Shown: piece by piece, positions 49,693-56,401 of the stretch | Layout: the number at the start of each line of letters is the position of its first letter | Numbering within the stretch: position 1 is the first letter of the stretch | Assembly: GCA_002346675.1 (NCBI GenBank) | Contig: DEAI01000006.1 | Span: 1 to 64,000 of the forward strand | Length of the DNA: 64,000 nucleotides | DNA from: Fidelibacterota bacterium UBA2986 | Lineage (GTDB): Bacteria; Fidelibacterota; Marinisomatia; Marinisomatales; AB-629-J13 | Direction: 5' to 3' | Notes under the pieces: model-generated | The model's input: only the letters and a program-made list of their open reading frames with translations | Database searches by the model: none | Told to the model about the DNA's origin: nothing | Translations under genes and position numbers: made by a program

Positions 49693-51030
49693 TTACACAA
49701 CTCCCTGATCAATCATAGCATCTGCAACTTTAATAAACCCTGCGATGTTAGCACCTTTTACATAGTTTACTCCATCATTCTCAGATCCGTGCTCGAGACA
49801 GGCTTGGTGAATTTGTTTCATGATATCATGTAATTTATTATCTACTTCTTTCCTTGTCCACTTTATCCGCATACTGTTCTGACTCATTTCTAACCCCGAC
49901 ACTGCAACACCACCGGCGTTGGAAGCCTTCCCCGGTCCAAACAACACATTATTTTTTTGAAATATCTCAACTGCGTCCGGTTCGGTTGGCATATTTGCCC
50001 CCTCAGAAACACACATACAGCCACTCTCTACTAGTGCGCTTGCGTTATCGCTGTTGATTTCGTTCTGAGTTGCACAGGGCAATGCAATATCACACTGAAC
50101 TAACCAGGGGCGTTCGCCCTCCAAATATTTTGCGCCATATTTTTCTGAATATTCATGGATTCTCCCTCGCCGTACATTTTTTAAATCCATTATAAATTCC
50201 AGTTTTTCTCGGGTAATACCATCGGAATCATAGATTGAACCAGAAGAGTCCGAAACAGTGATTGGAATTCCCCCAAGGTCAAGCACTTTTTCTGCGGCAA
50301 ATTGAGCTACATTTCCCGATCCTGATATAGCTACTTTTTTGCCCTCAAATGAGTCATTTCTGGTTTTTAACATCTCATCAGCAAAATATACACATCCGTA
50401 ACCTGTGGCCTCAGGCCTAATCAGACTGCCACCCCAATTTAAACTTTTACCTGTCAATACACCGGTAAACTCGTTTTTTATTCGCTTATACTGTCCAAAT
50501 AAAAAGCCAATTTCCCTACCGCCGACACCAATATCACCTGCAGGAACATCTGTATCAGGACCAATGTGGCGAGATAGCTCTGACATAAAGGACTGGCAGA
50601 AACTCATCACTTCATTGTCTGATTTACCTTTCGGATCAAAATCAGAGCCTCCCTTACCTCCGCCAATAGGTAACGTGGTTAAACTGTTTTTAAAAACTTG
50701 TTCAAACCCAAGAAATTTTAAAATGCTTAAATTTACAGAAGGGTGAAACCTCAGACCACCTTTGTAGGGACCAATTGCTGAATTAAACTCAACACGGTAG
50801 CCCCTGTTTATTTCTACCTCTCCCCTATCATTACGCCAGGGGACACGAAATATAATGACCCTTTCAGGTTCGATCATTCTCTCTAATACTTTTGAATGTT
50901 TATACTGTGGATTTTCATCTATAAAATCCCACAGAGATTCTACCACTTCATAGACCGCTTGGTGAAACTCAGGTTCACCTGGGCTCTTTCTTTTTATCTC
51001 ATCCAAAAATGCTTTGAACGATGATGCCAT
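49693..51030 (-). CDS. gdhA: Glutamate dehydrogenase (family I, probably NADP-dependent)
   Basis: 445 aa, the length of hexameric GDH. It interconverts 2-oxoglutarate plus ammonium and glutamate. The substrate site is KGGLRFHPSVN, the catalytic region is PIGGGKGGSDFDPKGKS and PAGDIGVGGREIGFL is also present. The nucleotide-binding fold is VAISGSGNVAQFAAEK, whose GSGNVA suits NADP. AAGGAG lies 6 bases before the ATG. Confidence 0.95.
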   Translation of the reverse strand: MASSFKAFLDEIKRKSPGEPEFHQAVYEVVESLWDFIDENPQYKHSKVLERMIEPERVIIFRVPWRNDRGEVEINRGYRVEFNSAIGPYKGGLRFHPSVNLSILKFLGFEQVFKNSLTTLPIGGGKGGSDFDPKGKSDNEVMSFCQSFMSELSRHIGPDTDVPAGDIGVGGREIGFLFGQYKRIKNEFTGVLTGKSLNWGGSLIRPEATGYGCVYFADEMLKTRNDSFEGKKVAISGSGNVAQFAAEKVLDLGGIPITVSDSSGSIYDSDGITREKLEFIMDLKNVRRGRIHEYSEKYGAKYLEGERPWLVQCDIALPCATQNEINSDNASALVESGCMCVSEGANMPTEPDAVEIFQKNNVLFGPGKASNAGGVAVSGLEMSQNSMRIKWTRKEVDNKLHDIMKQIHQACLEHGSENDGVNYVKGANIAGFIKVADAMIDQGVV

Positions 51031-51222
51031 TTTATACTCCTTTTTTAAAATAAATTAGAAACCGAATTTCTGTGAAAATATAGATTGAATCCAAGAATTG
51101 ACTATATTTTTTTTGTTTTCTTAAAACGATATCAGCTAATTTTCGTACCCTCTTTTGAAAGCTTTTATTATAAGACCATCTGTTTGAATGATATGAAAAG
51201 CTTTGAAGGGGTAATATATTTT

Positions 51223-51296
51223 GGCGGCGTAGCTCAGTTGGTTAGAGCATCGGAATCATAATCCGAGTGTCCGGGGTTCGAGTCCCTGCGCCGCTA
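51223..51296 (+). tRNA. tRNA-Met (anticodon CAT; Ile2 possible)
   Basis: 74 nt. The acceptor GGCGGCG pairs with CGCCGCT (G1-U72 wobble) and the discriminator is A. The anticodon stem TCGGA/TCCGA closes the loop ATCATAA, giving CAT. The T arm is CGGGG-TTCGAGT-CCCTG. The 1-72 pair argues against an initiator, but elongator Met and lysidine-modified Ile2 cannot be separated by eye. CCA is not encoded. Confidence 0.92.
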
Positions 51297-51322
51297 CTAT
51301 TTCTGTGTTATATTTTATTTTG

Positions 51323-51396
51323 TACGCCTGGGAGGATTCGAACCCCCAACCTTCTGGTCCGTAGCCAGACACTCTATCCAGTTGAGCTACAGGCGC
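51323..51396 (-). tRNA. tRNA-Arg (anticodon ACG)
   Basis: 74 nt on the minus strand. The acceptor GCGCCTG pairs with CAGGCGT (G1-U72 wobble) and the discriminator is A. The anticodon stem TCTGG/CCAGA closes the loop CTACGGA, giving ACG. The T arm is GGGGG-TTCGAAT-CCTCC. It is convergent with tRNA-Met, 26 bases apart. Confidence 0.95.
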
Positions 51397-51427
51397 ATAA
51401 GTGCTTGGAATTTATTTAATTTTTAAA

Positions 51428-51453
51428 AATAAAAAAACCCTGCAATAGCAGGG
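51428..51453 (-). terminator. Rho-independent terminator after the small secreted protein gene
   Basis: CCCTGC pairs with GCAGGG around a 4-base loop. On the minus strand a run of seven T and a further AT stretch follow. It lies 31 bases past the stop at 51484. Confidence 0.9.
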
Positions 51454-51483
51454 ATTCAATTAAACCTTTGTTTTAAAGAGAAA

Positions 51484-51735
51484 TCAGTTTTGTAGTTTCT
51501 TATTTTTTTCGGCCATTTTTTTATATTCAATATTCCACTTTTTATATAGTTTTATTACTGCGTCATGCAACTGGCCGTGTGGGGCACCTTTTTTATGGTA
51601 ATCTCCCACAACTCGGCTGATTTCTTCCATTTGTTCCTTTGACAAGTGAGATGGATTTTGAGGTTGTGGGATGTGAGCCAATCCAACTCCGAGGCCAAAG
51701 ACCATTACTAATAATATGTGTGATATATTTTTCAT
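51484..51735 (-). CDS. Small secreted protein of unknown function
   Basis: 83 aa. The N-terminus is a clear signal peptide (MKNISHILLVMVFGLGVGLA, cut near LAHIP). The mature part of about 60 residues is Lys/Glu/His-rich and probably helical (SKEQMEEISRVVGDYHKKG), with no cysteine. I recognise no family. It has its own strong terminator, which supports a real gene. Confidence 0.65.
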   Translation of the reverse strand: MKNISHILLVMVFGLGVGLAHIPQPQNPSHLSKEQMEEISRVVGDYHKKGAPHGQLHDAVIKLYKKWNIEYKKMAEKNKKLQN

Positions 51736-51821
51736 GCTCTGTTAAAACTTACGGGATTGATAAAAAACATCCAACACTTTTTTAATTAAAAACATGTGAC
51801 ACAGGCCACATAAAAAACCAT

Positions 51822-51977
51822 TTATTTCTTTTTTTTGAATTTTGATAGCCAGAAACCACAGATCATAAGAAATATTATTAACACAAAATTTATATTGTTA
51901 TCGTTAAAAAATAAATTAACTCCCAACATTAAAAAACTATAAACAACCAACAATATTCCAATATTTTTGTAAGACAA
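51822..51977 (-). CDS. Possible small two-helix membrane protein
   Basis: A 51-codon frame just downstream of the TerC gene. Starting at TTG (51977), it encodes SYKNIGILLVVYSFLMLG, a short NDNN turn, then NFVLIIFLMICGFWLS and a basic tail FKKKK. That is two hydrophobic helices with a positive C-terminus, the layout of many small membrane proteins. No good SD precedes the TTG, and an in-frame TGA lies upstream. AT-rich DNA gives such frames by chance, so the call is tentative. Confidence 0.4.
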   Translation of the reverse strand: MSYKNIGILLVVYSFLMLGVNLFFNDNNINFVLIIFLMICGFWLSKFKKKK

Positions 51978-51994
51978 AATAATTTTAATTAAAT

Positions 51995-52783
51995 CTAGTT
52001 TAAGGGTTCAGTTATGCTATTCTTTTTCCTATTCTGGCGAAAGAGTTTTTTCTGATATCTAGTTTGTACAAAATCTATCAAAATTAGAATTCCAATAATA
52101 AAATAAAAGGTTGCCTTACTCATTGGTGTAATCTCATATCCAAACAAATGAAGATGGGCCATGTGTCCCCCATCAGATAATAGCATGATTCCAACCACAA
52201 ACAGAATAAATAGACCCAGCACTTCATACATTCGATTTTGTTCTAAAAATTGAGAGACTCTGTCCGAAAGCCAAATCATCAGCAGACCACCAATGACGAT
52301 TGCAGTTGCCATTACCCAAAATACATCGGTCAATGCCATAGCACTTAAGATAGAATCAAAAGAGAATACAACATTCATAGATACAATTAAAAATATGACC
52401 ATACTCACAGATTTTGAATGTTCTTCAGTGTTTTCATAGCTGCTTAATACCATCATGTGGAGAATCTCTTTGGTAGCAGTATAGATAATAAAGACGCCTC
52501 CAAAAATTAGAATAACACTGTGGAGATTAAAGTCACCTTCTATGATATTGTTAAGGTCAAATATAACTATGGAATGATGAAATGTATGAATGAGCTTTAT
52601 AACTGCATACAAAAGTATAATCCTCAAACCAATGGCTATCCCGATTCCCAACCGCCGTACCTTTGCTCTTTGGTCTTCTGGAGCTCTTTTAGATTCCAGA
52701 GAAATATACAGGAGATTATCAAATCCTAGAACTGCCTGCAAGAGGGTTAGCATTCCCAAAGTTAAAATATTTTCTATATTAAT
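51995..52783 (-). CDS. TerC family integral membrane protein, apparent ATT start
   Basis: 262 aa if started at ATT (52783), 252 aa if at the first ATG (52753). It has seven to nine hydrophobic segments, the TerC signature AVLGFDNLLYIS near the N-terminus and a second NVVFSFDSILSAMALT, the paired acidic helices of this family. Related members export Mn2+ or act in metal and envelope stress. AGGAGAGG (52787-52794) lies right before ATT AAT ATA GAA, with an in-frame TAG inside it. The extra residues NIENILTLG match the usual TerC N-terminus, so ATT is preferred over the TTG at 52759 or the ATG, neither of which has an SD. Confidence 0.85.
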   Translation of the reverse strand: MNIENILTLGMLTLLQAVLGFDNLLYISLESKRAPEDQRAKVRRLGIGIAIGLRIILLYAVIKLIHTFHHSIVIFDLNNIIEGDFNLHSVILIFGGVFIIYTATKEILHMMVLSSYENTEEHSKSVSMVIFLIVSMNVVFSFDSILSAMALTDVFWVMATAIVIGGLLMIWLSDRVSQFLEQNRMYEVLGLFILFVVGIMLLSDGGHMAHLHLFGYEITPMSKATFYFIIGILILIDFVQTRYQKKLFRQNRKKNSITEPLN

Positions 52784-52786
52784 TTT

Positions 52787-52794
52787 CCTCTCCT
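52787..52794 (-). promoter_or_regulatory. Shine-Dalgarno site deciding a non-canonical ATT start
   Basis: AGGAGAGG on the minus strand, with GGAG 6 bases from the ATT at 52783. The next ATG is 30 bases further on and has no SD of its own. Confidence 0.6.
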
Positions 52795-52840
52795 AAAATA
52801 AAACTAATTATTTTTAAATATATAAAAGCGAGTAATTTCA

Positions 52841-53671
52841 TTACTCAAAATTTTCTAACCATTCCATTAAACCATTTTCCAATTCATAAATAGACGGCGC
52901 AACAAACAAACTGGGTTGATAATCGGTTGGTTCAAAGGGTGTTCTGCTTAATTTATCCAAATCAAAAGGTAATAATTCTGCTTTATTTTTATAGCTGGGC
53001 ATTTCGCCTATGGATGATAACAATCCTGCGCCATATGCTTTAATATTACCATTTTCACTTACCAATCCAAATTCAAGGGTGTACCAGTAGGCCTGAATCA
53101 ATCTCTGAAAACTCTCAGGTTTTGCTCTTCTAGCTGCTAATCCAAAATGATAATTAAGGTTTGAAAAAAACGGATGTGCAAGTGTGATAGCATGACCCAC
53201 TAGTTCATGGATGATATCGGGCTCCGGAGTATACAATGGACTGCTATAATGACGAATATATTGAGTAGAACAAAACTTTCTGTCTGCTAAATTCAATAAA
53301 AAATGTTCAGGAGAGATTAATCCGCCAACAGGTATCATACTGAATCCAGTTAATTGTTTTAACTGAACATTTATCTTAAATAGTTGGGGAATTTTTTGGT
53401 CATTTAAATTGATCAAACTTTTTGCATCTAAAAAGTACTGGCAAGCATGTTCATTGTGTAATTGAAACAGCAGTATCAGCACCTGAGACCACATCTCATG
53501 TTCATCCCGGGTATATTCAACTGAAGGTATTTCACCACCTTTTTTATATCCATAAGCAATTTTTGCAATTAAGTTCCTTCGTTGGCGATACGCTTTATCA
53601 CGAAAACCGGGATGATCCTTGTCTAACTCAACTAAGGGAGGGTGATCTTGTTCTTTCTGATACACTGGCAA
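52841..53671 (-). CDS. phhA: Phenylalanine 4-monooxygenase (pterin-dependent aromatic amino acid hydroxylase)
   Basis: 276 aa, typical of the bacterial single-domain enzyme that converts phenylalanine to tyrosine. The non-heme iron ligands are visible: His155 and His160 in PDIIHELVGHAITLAHP and Glu200 in YWYTLEFGLV. The pterin region includes GLISPEHFLLNLADRKF, and AYGAGLLSSIGEM is conserved. The assigned start is TTG at 53671. The frame is open to a TGA 13 codons upstream, which leaves an ATT as the only other option, so the exact N-terminus is uncertain. Tyrosine or tryptophan hydroxylase activity is less likely in bacteria. Confidence 0.9.
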   Translation of the reverse strand: MPVYQKEQDHPPLVELDKDHPGFRDKAYRQRRNLIAKIAYGYKKGGEIPSVEYTRDEHEMWSQVLILLFQLHNEHACQYFLDAKSLINLNDQKIPQLFKINVQLKQLTGFSMIPVGGLISPEHFLLNLADRKFCSTQYIRHYSSPLYTPEPDIIHELVGHAITLAHPFFSNLNYHFGLAARRAKPESFQRLIQAYWYTLEFGLVSENGNIKAYGAGLLSSIGEMPSYKNKAELLPFDLDKLSRTPFEPTDYQPSLFVAPSIYELENGLMEWLENFE

Positions 53672-53749
53672 TTCATTTAGTAAGGAAATATAAAAAGAAT
53701 TACCTCTTCATTATAAATTAAACTTTTAAGTTGGTTATAGAATATAAAA

Positions 53750-53830
53750 AAAGTAGGTTCTCTTTTCCATTCACAAAGTGTTATAGGAGGCCATCCATAA
53801 TAAACGGGAAGAAAAAGAGAGACCTACTTT
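53750..53830 (-). terminator. Long imperfect inverted repeat upstream of phhA, terminator- or attenuator-like
   Basis: AAAGTAGGT..CTCTTTT at 53750-53768 is mirrored by 53807-53830, with small bulges and a 38-base loop. Read on the minus strand, the stem is followed by a T-rich run. It therefore ends transcription from upstream, or sits in the phhA leader as an attenuator. On the plus strand TTTTAATG also follows. No T-box or known riboswitch core was recognised. Confidence 0.5.
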
Positions 53831-53927
53831 TAATGTTAACCACCCAATCAATATTCTACTCCTAAATCAATTCAAAGCGGTGATATAATGAAAGTATACA
53901 CTAACATTCAGCGCAATGATAGTTATT

Positions 53928-54512
53928 CTATCTAAGTGATTTCAAAAAATTATCGATACCAATTTCTATAATACTGTCAAAATCATATTCATCAATCTCT
54001 CTCAACAAAAAAACATTCTGTATAATATTAAAAAATCCAATACTGTTGATCAATAGCTTTACAGAGATATCAACATCAATATTTTTTCTATATCCCCAAT
54101 GATCTATACCATATCAAACCATAGTCTCAATTGGCCCAACTATATCTTTTTCATAAATTTTAGCGTACTTAAAAAATGTTTTTTTCTTATACATCCCTAT
54201 ATGTAAAAATATTTTAAACATTTTTCGTTGAAACGGGTCAGATCTAACAGCTCTGTGAAAATATCTAATCAGCTCACAACGGAAATCATCTTCGCTCTTA
54301 ATGTCCTGTATTCTAAAGCCGATAATCATTTTAAAAAATTGATCGGCTAAAATACTTATGATTGATTCTTTACTAGAAAAATGTCGAAAAAGAGTCACCT
54401 CAGCTAATCCAGATTTTTTTGCAATTTGTTTAGTAGTAACCTGATAGAATGGTTTCTCATCAATAAGAGTTAGCGTACTATCAATTAGCTTGTCCTTTGT
54501 CTTTTTAGACAT
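53928..54512 (-). pseudogene. TetR-family regulator interrupted by an in-frame TGA
   Basis: From the ATG at 54512 (MSKKTKDKLIDSTL) the product has a standard TetR DNA-binding domain: VTTKQIAKKSGLAEVTLFRHFSSKESI. A TGA at codon 133 (54114-54116) would end it at 132 aa. The same frame then continues for 61 sense codons to TAG at 53928, giving the ~194 residues expected of TetR. The continuation (INSIGFFNIIQNVFLLREI) looks like a regular TetR C-terminal helix pair. There is no neighbouring Cys and no GC-rich hairpin after the TGA, so a nonsense mutation or a sequence error is more likely than selenocysteine. The longest upstream start (GTG at 54569) lies inside a terminator and is rejected. Confidence 0.75.
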
Positions 54513-54553
54513 ACAATAATTTACCTCTTCCCTAAGATTATACAAAGAGCTGG

Positions 54554-54589
54554 CTATAAAAAACCCCACGAATGTGGGGTTTTTTATAG
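54554..54589 (-). terminator. Bidirectional rho-independent terminator
   Basis: A perfect 16-bp inverted repeat, CTATAAAAAACCCCAC / GTGGGGTTTTTTATAG, with a GAAT loop. It follows the stop of the beta-barrel gene (54609) by about 20 bases and separates it from the TetR gene. Confidence 0.9.
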
Positions 54590-54608
54590 CATAAAATGTA
54601 ACTGTTTA

Positions 54609-55109
54609 TTAAAAAGAATACCCCAAGCCAAGGCCAATTGAAGTAACCATTTCATCTCCAAAAAATGGACACAATGACGCCTTAAAGAATAGACCACCTT
54701 CTGGCTTTTGGTATCGGTAGCCAAGATTACCAGTTGGGATAGCTCCATCAGCGCCAATAGAAAAATCAATTTCTTCTATATTGCCTGAGTAATCTATAGA
54801 CACCAGTACAACACCGCCTCCAATTTCAAGCTTATGATTTCCATCACCCATTAAGTAATTTCCAAGCACTGGAATCATTGTAATTTTTACATCCTCTGTT
54901 AATATTAAAGAGGTTTCAAAATCAACAGTAGTACTGCTAACAGTGAGTCCTCCATATCCAGCTCGAACTGAAATATTATCAGTAACCATCCTATCATAAT
55001 TGACAGAATATACTAATCCATTTCCAAATAATTCAAAGTAAACTGTATTTGCTTGAGCATGTATAGAGGTTGCCCCAATAAAGGCAAATACCATTAGTAG
55101 TTTTTTCAT
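54609..55109 (-). CDS. Small outer-membrane beta-barrel protein
   Basis: 166 aa. The signal peptide is residues 1-20 (LLMVFAFIGATSIHAQA). The mature part has alternating polar/apolar strands (VYFELFGNGLVYSVNYDR, ISVRAGYGGLTVSS, HKLEIGGGVVLVS) and ends in the aromatic GLGLGYSF, as barrels do. About eight strands would fit, an OmpA/OmpW-type size. Function unknown. TAGGAGAA lies before the ATG. Confidence 0.7.
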   Translation of the reverse strand: MKKLLMVFAFIGATSIHAQANTVYFELFGNGLVYSVNYDRMVTDNISVRAGYGGLTVSSTTVDFETSLILTEDVKITMIPVLGNYLMGDGNHKLEIGGGVVLVSIDYSGNIEEIDFSIGADGAIPTGNLGYRYQKPEGGLFFKASLCPFFGDEMVTSIGLGLGYSF

Positions 55110-55294
55110 ATTTTCTCCTATGTTTGTTTTTGGTATGTGGAATTCAGTTCAGTGTAAGAAGAACATAAAAACGACTCGTATTACGATCTACATTAAGTAA
55201 ACCAATTCTTCTAAAGTTATACTTTAAGAGTAAGTATTCCAAGTAAAATATATTTTGGGAATAATTTTCTATATTTTATAATTCTTATAATGTT

Positions 55295-56047
55295 CTATCC
55301 CTTTACACAACGAATAGAAAATCCGTTTCTCTTATTGTCTTCAAAACCCCTGCCGATACCTGAGTTACTATAAACAAGTAGCCTGTACCACGCATTGTCA
55401 TTATTGTACTCGGTAGAGGACCAAAAGAATCCCGAGACGCCGACATGGTCAAAGTTACCATTGTTGTAGTAGCGGTAACCACTAGGAAGGAAATCAAAAC
55501 CACTTTTCTGATCATATCCTAGATTATTTATTAAATCACCATCAGGCCATAAATCCGTTTCACCTACAATCTTACTCCCTTCATTTGTACCTCTCCAACC
55601 TGTGCTACTTACTTCCTCCTCATTCATCCCAAGATACATCTCTAATTCTTTAACCTCATCATCCGTAGGTACATTCCAGCCCTCTGGACATATCCCTCTA
55701 TCATCATCAACCGCATACCAATTATACAAATAACCATAAGTATCAGCACTACCCTCATCATCATCATAAACTGCATAGGCACCTGTTTCTGTTTCATTTA
55801 ACTCACTCCATTCAAAACTACTGTATCCTGTAGGTATCTCATCACCATTCCTGTAATGGGTCACCTTTAGATTCTCTGCCATCCAAAGCTGGCTACCAAT
55901 TTGAACATTTTGATAAATATTACCATCTAAATCAGTTATCGTACAATCTTCTGTCTGTGTTATACCTCTATCTGTACAATCTTTATTCTTCTCGTTTTCA
56001 CATGACAACACAAACAACACTAATGGTATGAATAGAAAGCGGTTCAT
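55295..56047 (-). CDS. FISUMP-domain lipoprotein
   Basis: 250 aa from the ATG at 56047. This start gives a lipoprotein signal (MNRFLFIPLVLFVLSC, lipobox VLSC), so Cys16 would be acylated. The longer reading from 56119 runs into a tRNA terminator and is rejected. The rest is the Fibrobacter succinogenes major paralogous domain: DLDGNIYQNVQIGSQLWMAENL, TYGYLYNWYAV, CPEGWNVPTDDE, GFDFLPSGYR, FWSSTEY and a terminal GFSIRCVK. Such proteins are frequent in FCB bacteria and often surface-exposed; function unknown. Confidence 0.85.
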   Translation of the reverse strand: MNRFLFIPLVLFVLSCENEKNKDCTDRGITQTEDCTITDLDGNIYQNVQIGSQLWMAENLKVTHYRNGDEIPTGYSSFEWSELNETETGAYAVYDDDEGSADTYGYLYNWYAVDDDRGICPEGWNVPTDDEVKELEMYLGMNEEEVSSTGWRGTNEGSKIVGETDLWPDGDLINNLGYDQKSGFDFLPSGYRYYNNGNFDHVGVSGFFWSSTEYNNDNAWYRLLVYSNSGIGRGFEDNKRNGFSIRCVKG

Positions 56048-56106
56048 TTGCTCTAATTTACCCCATCCACACTTTTTCACAAACAACACTAATGATATAA
56101 AATAAG

Positions 56107-56132
56107 AAAGCCCCATCATAAGACGAGGCTTT
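56107..56132 (-). terminator. Terminator of the tRNA-Gln/tRNA-Glu unit
   Basis: On the minus strand, AAAGCCTC pairs with GGGGCTTT (one G-U) around a short loop, and CTTATTTT follows. It lies about 10 bases past tRNA-Glu and upstream of the FISUMP gene. Confidence 0.7.
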
Positions 56133-56141
56133 TAAAGGGAG

Positions 56142-56213
56142 TAGCCCGTACGAGAATCGAACTCGTGTTACCGCCTTGAGAGGGCGGCGTCCTAACCCCT
56201 AGACGAACGGGCC
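56142..56213 (-). tRNA. tRNA-Glu (anticodon CTC)
   Basis: 72 nt. The acceptor GGCCCGT pairs with ACGGGCT (G1-U72) and the discriminator is A. The anticodon stem CCGCC/GGCGG closes the loop CTCTCAA, giving CTC. The T arm is ACGAG-TTCGATT-CTCGT. It follows tRNA-Gln by 14 bases in the same direction. Confidence 0.95.
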
Positions 56214-56227
56214 TTTCCAATAATCTG

Positions 56228-56298
56228 CTGGGGAGGAAGGAGTTGAACCCTCACTTACGGAACCAGAATCCGCTGTCCTACCATTAGACGACTCCCCA
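56228..56298 (-). tRNA. tRNA-Gln (anticodon CTG)
   Basis: 71 nt. The acceptor TGGGGAG pairs with CTCCCCA, and the discriminator is G, as usual for Gln. The anticodon stem GCGGA/TCCGT closes the loop TTCTGGT, giving CTG. First of a two-tRNA unit with tRNA-Glu. glnS in the same window is consistent with direct charging of tRNA-Gln. Confidence 0.95.
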
Positions 56299-56355
56299 AA
56301 AGTCTGTCGAAATTTAATGCAGTGAAATTGAATGATAAAACACAATTGATGAAAA

Positions 56356-56377
56356 AAGGGCTCCCGAAGGAGCCCTT
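56356..56377 (-). terminator. Rho-independent terminator of the selenoprotein gene cluster
   Basis: AAGGGCTCC pairs with GGAGCCCTT around CGAA/TTCG. On the minus strand the T run continues from the stem. It lies 25 bases past the stop at 56402. Confidence 0.9.
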
Positions 56378-56401
56378 AGTAGATTAATGAAATAGTTCTT
56401 T

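Noticed and set aside
54070..54120. TetR in-frame TGA as a second selenocysteine
   Set aside because: There is no Cys nearby, TetR proteins have no redox site at this place, and the downstream bases are AT-rich with no SECIS-like stem.
56048..56119. Upstream start for the FISUMP gene
   Set aside because: The region overlaps the tRNA terminator hairpin and would bury the lipobox behind a second hydrophobic segment.
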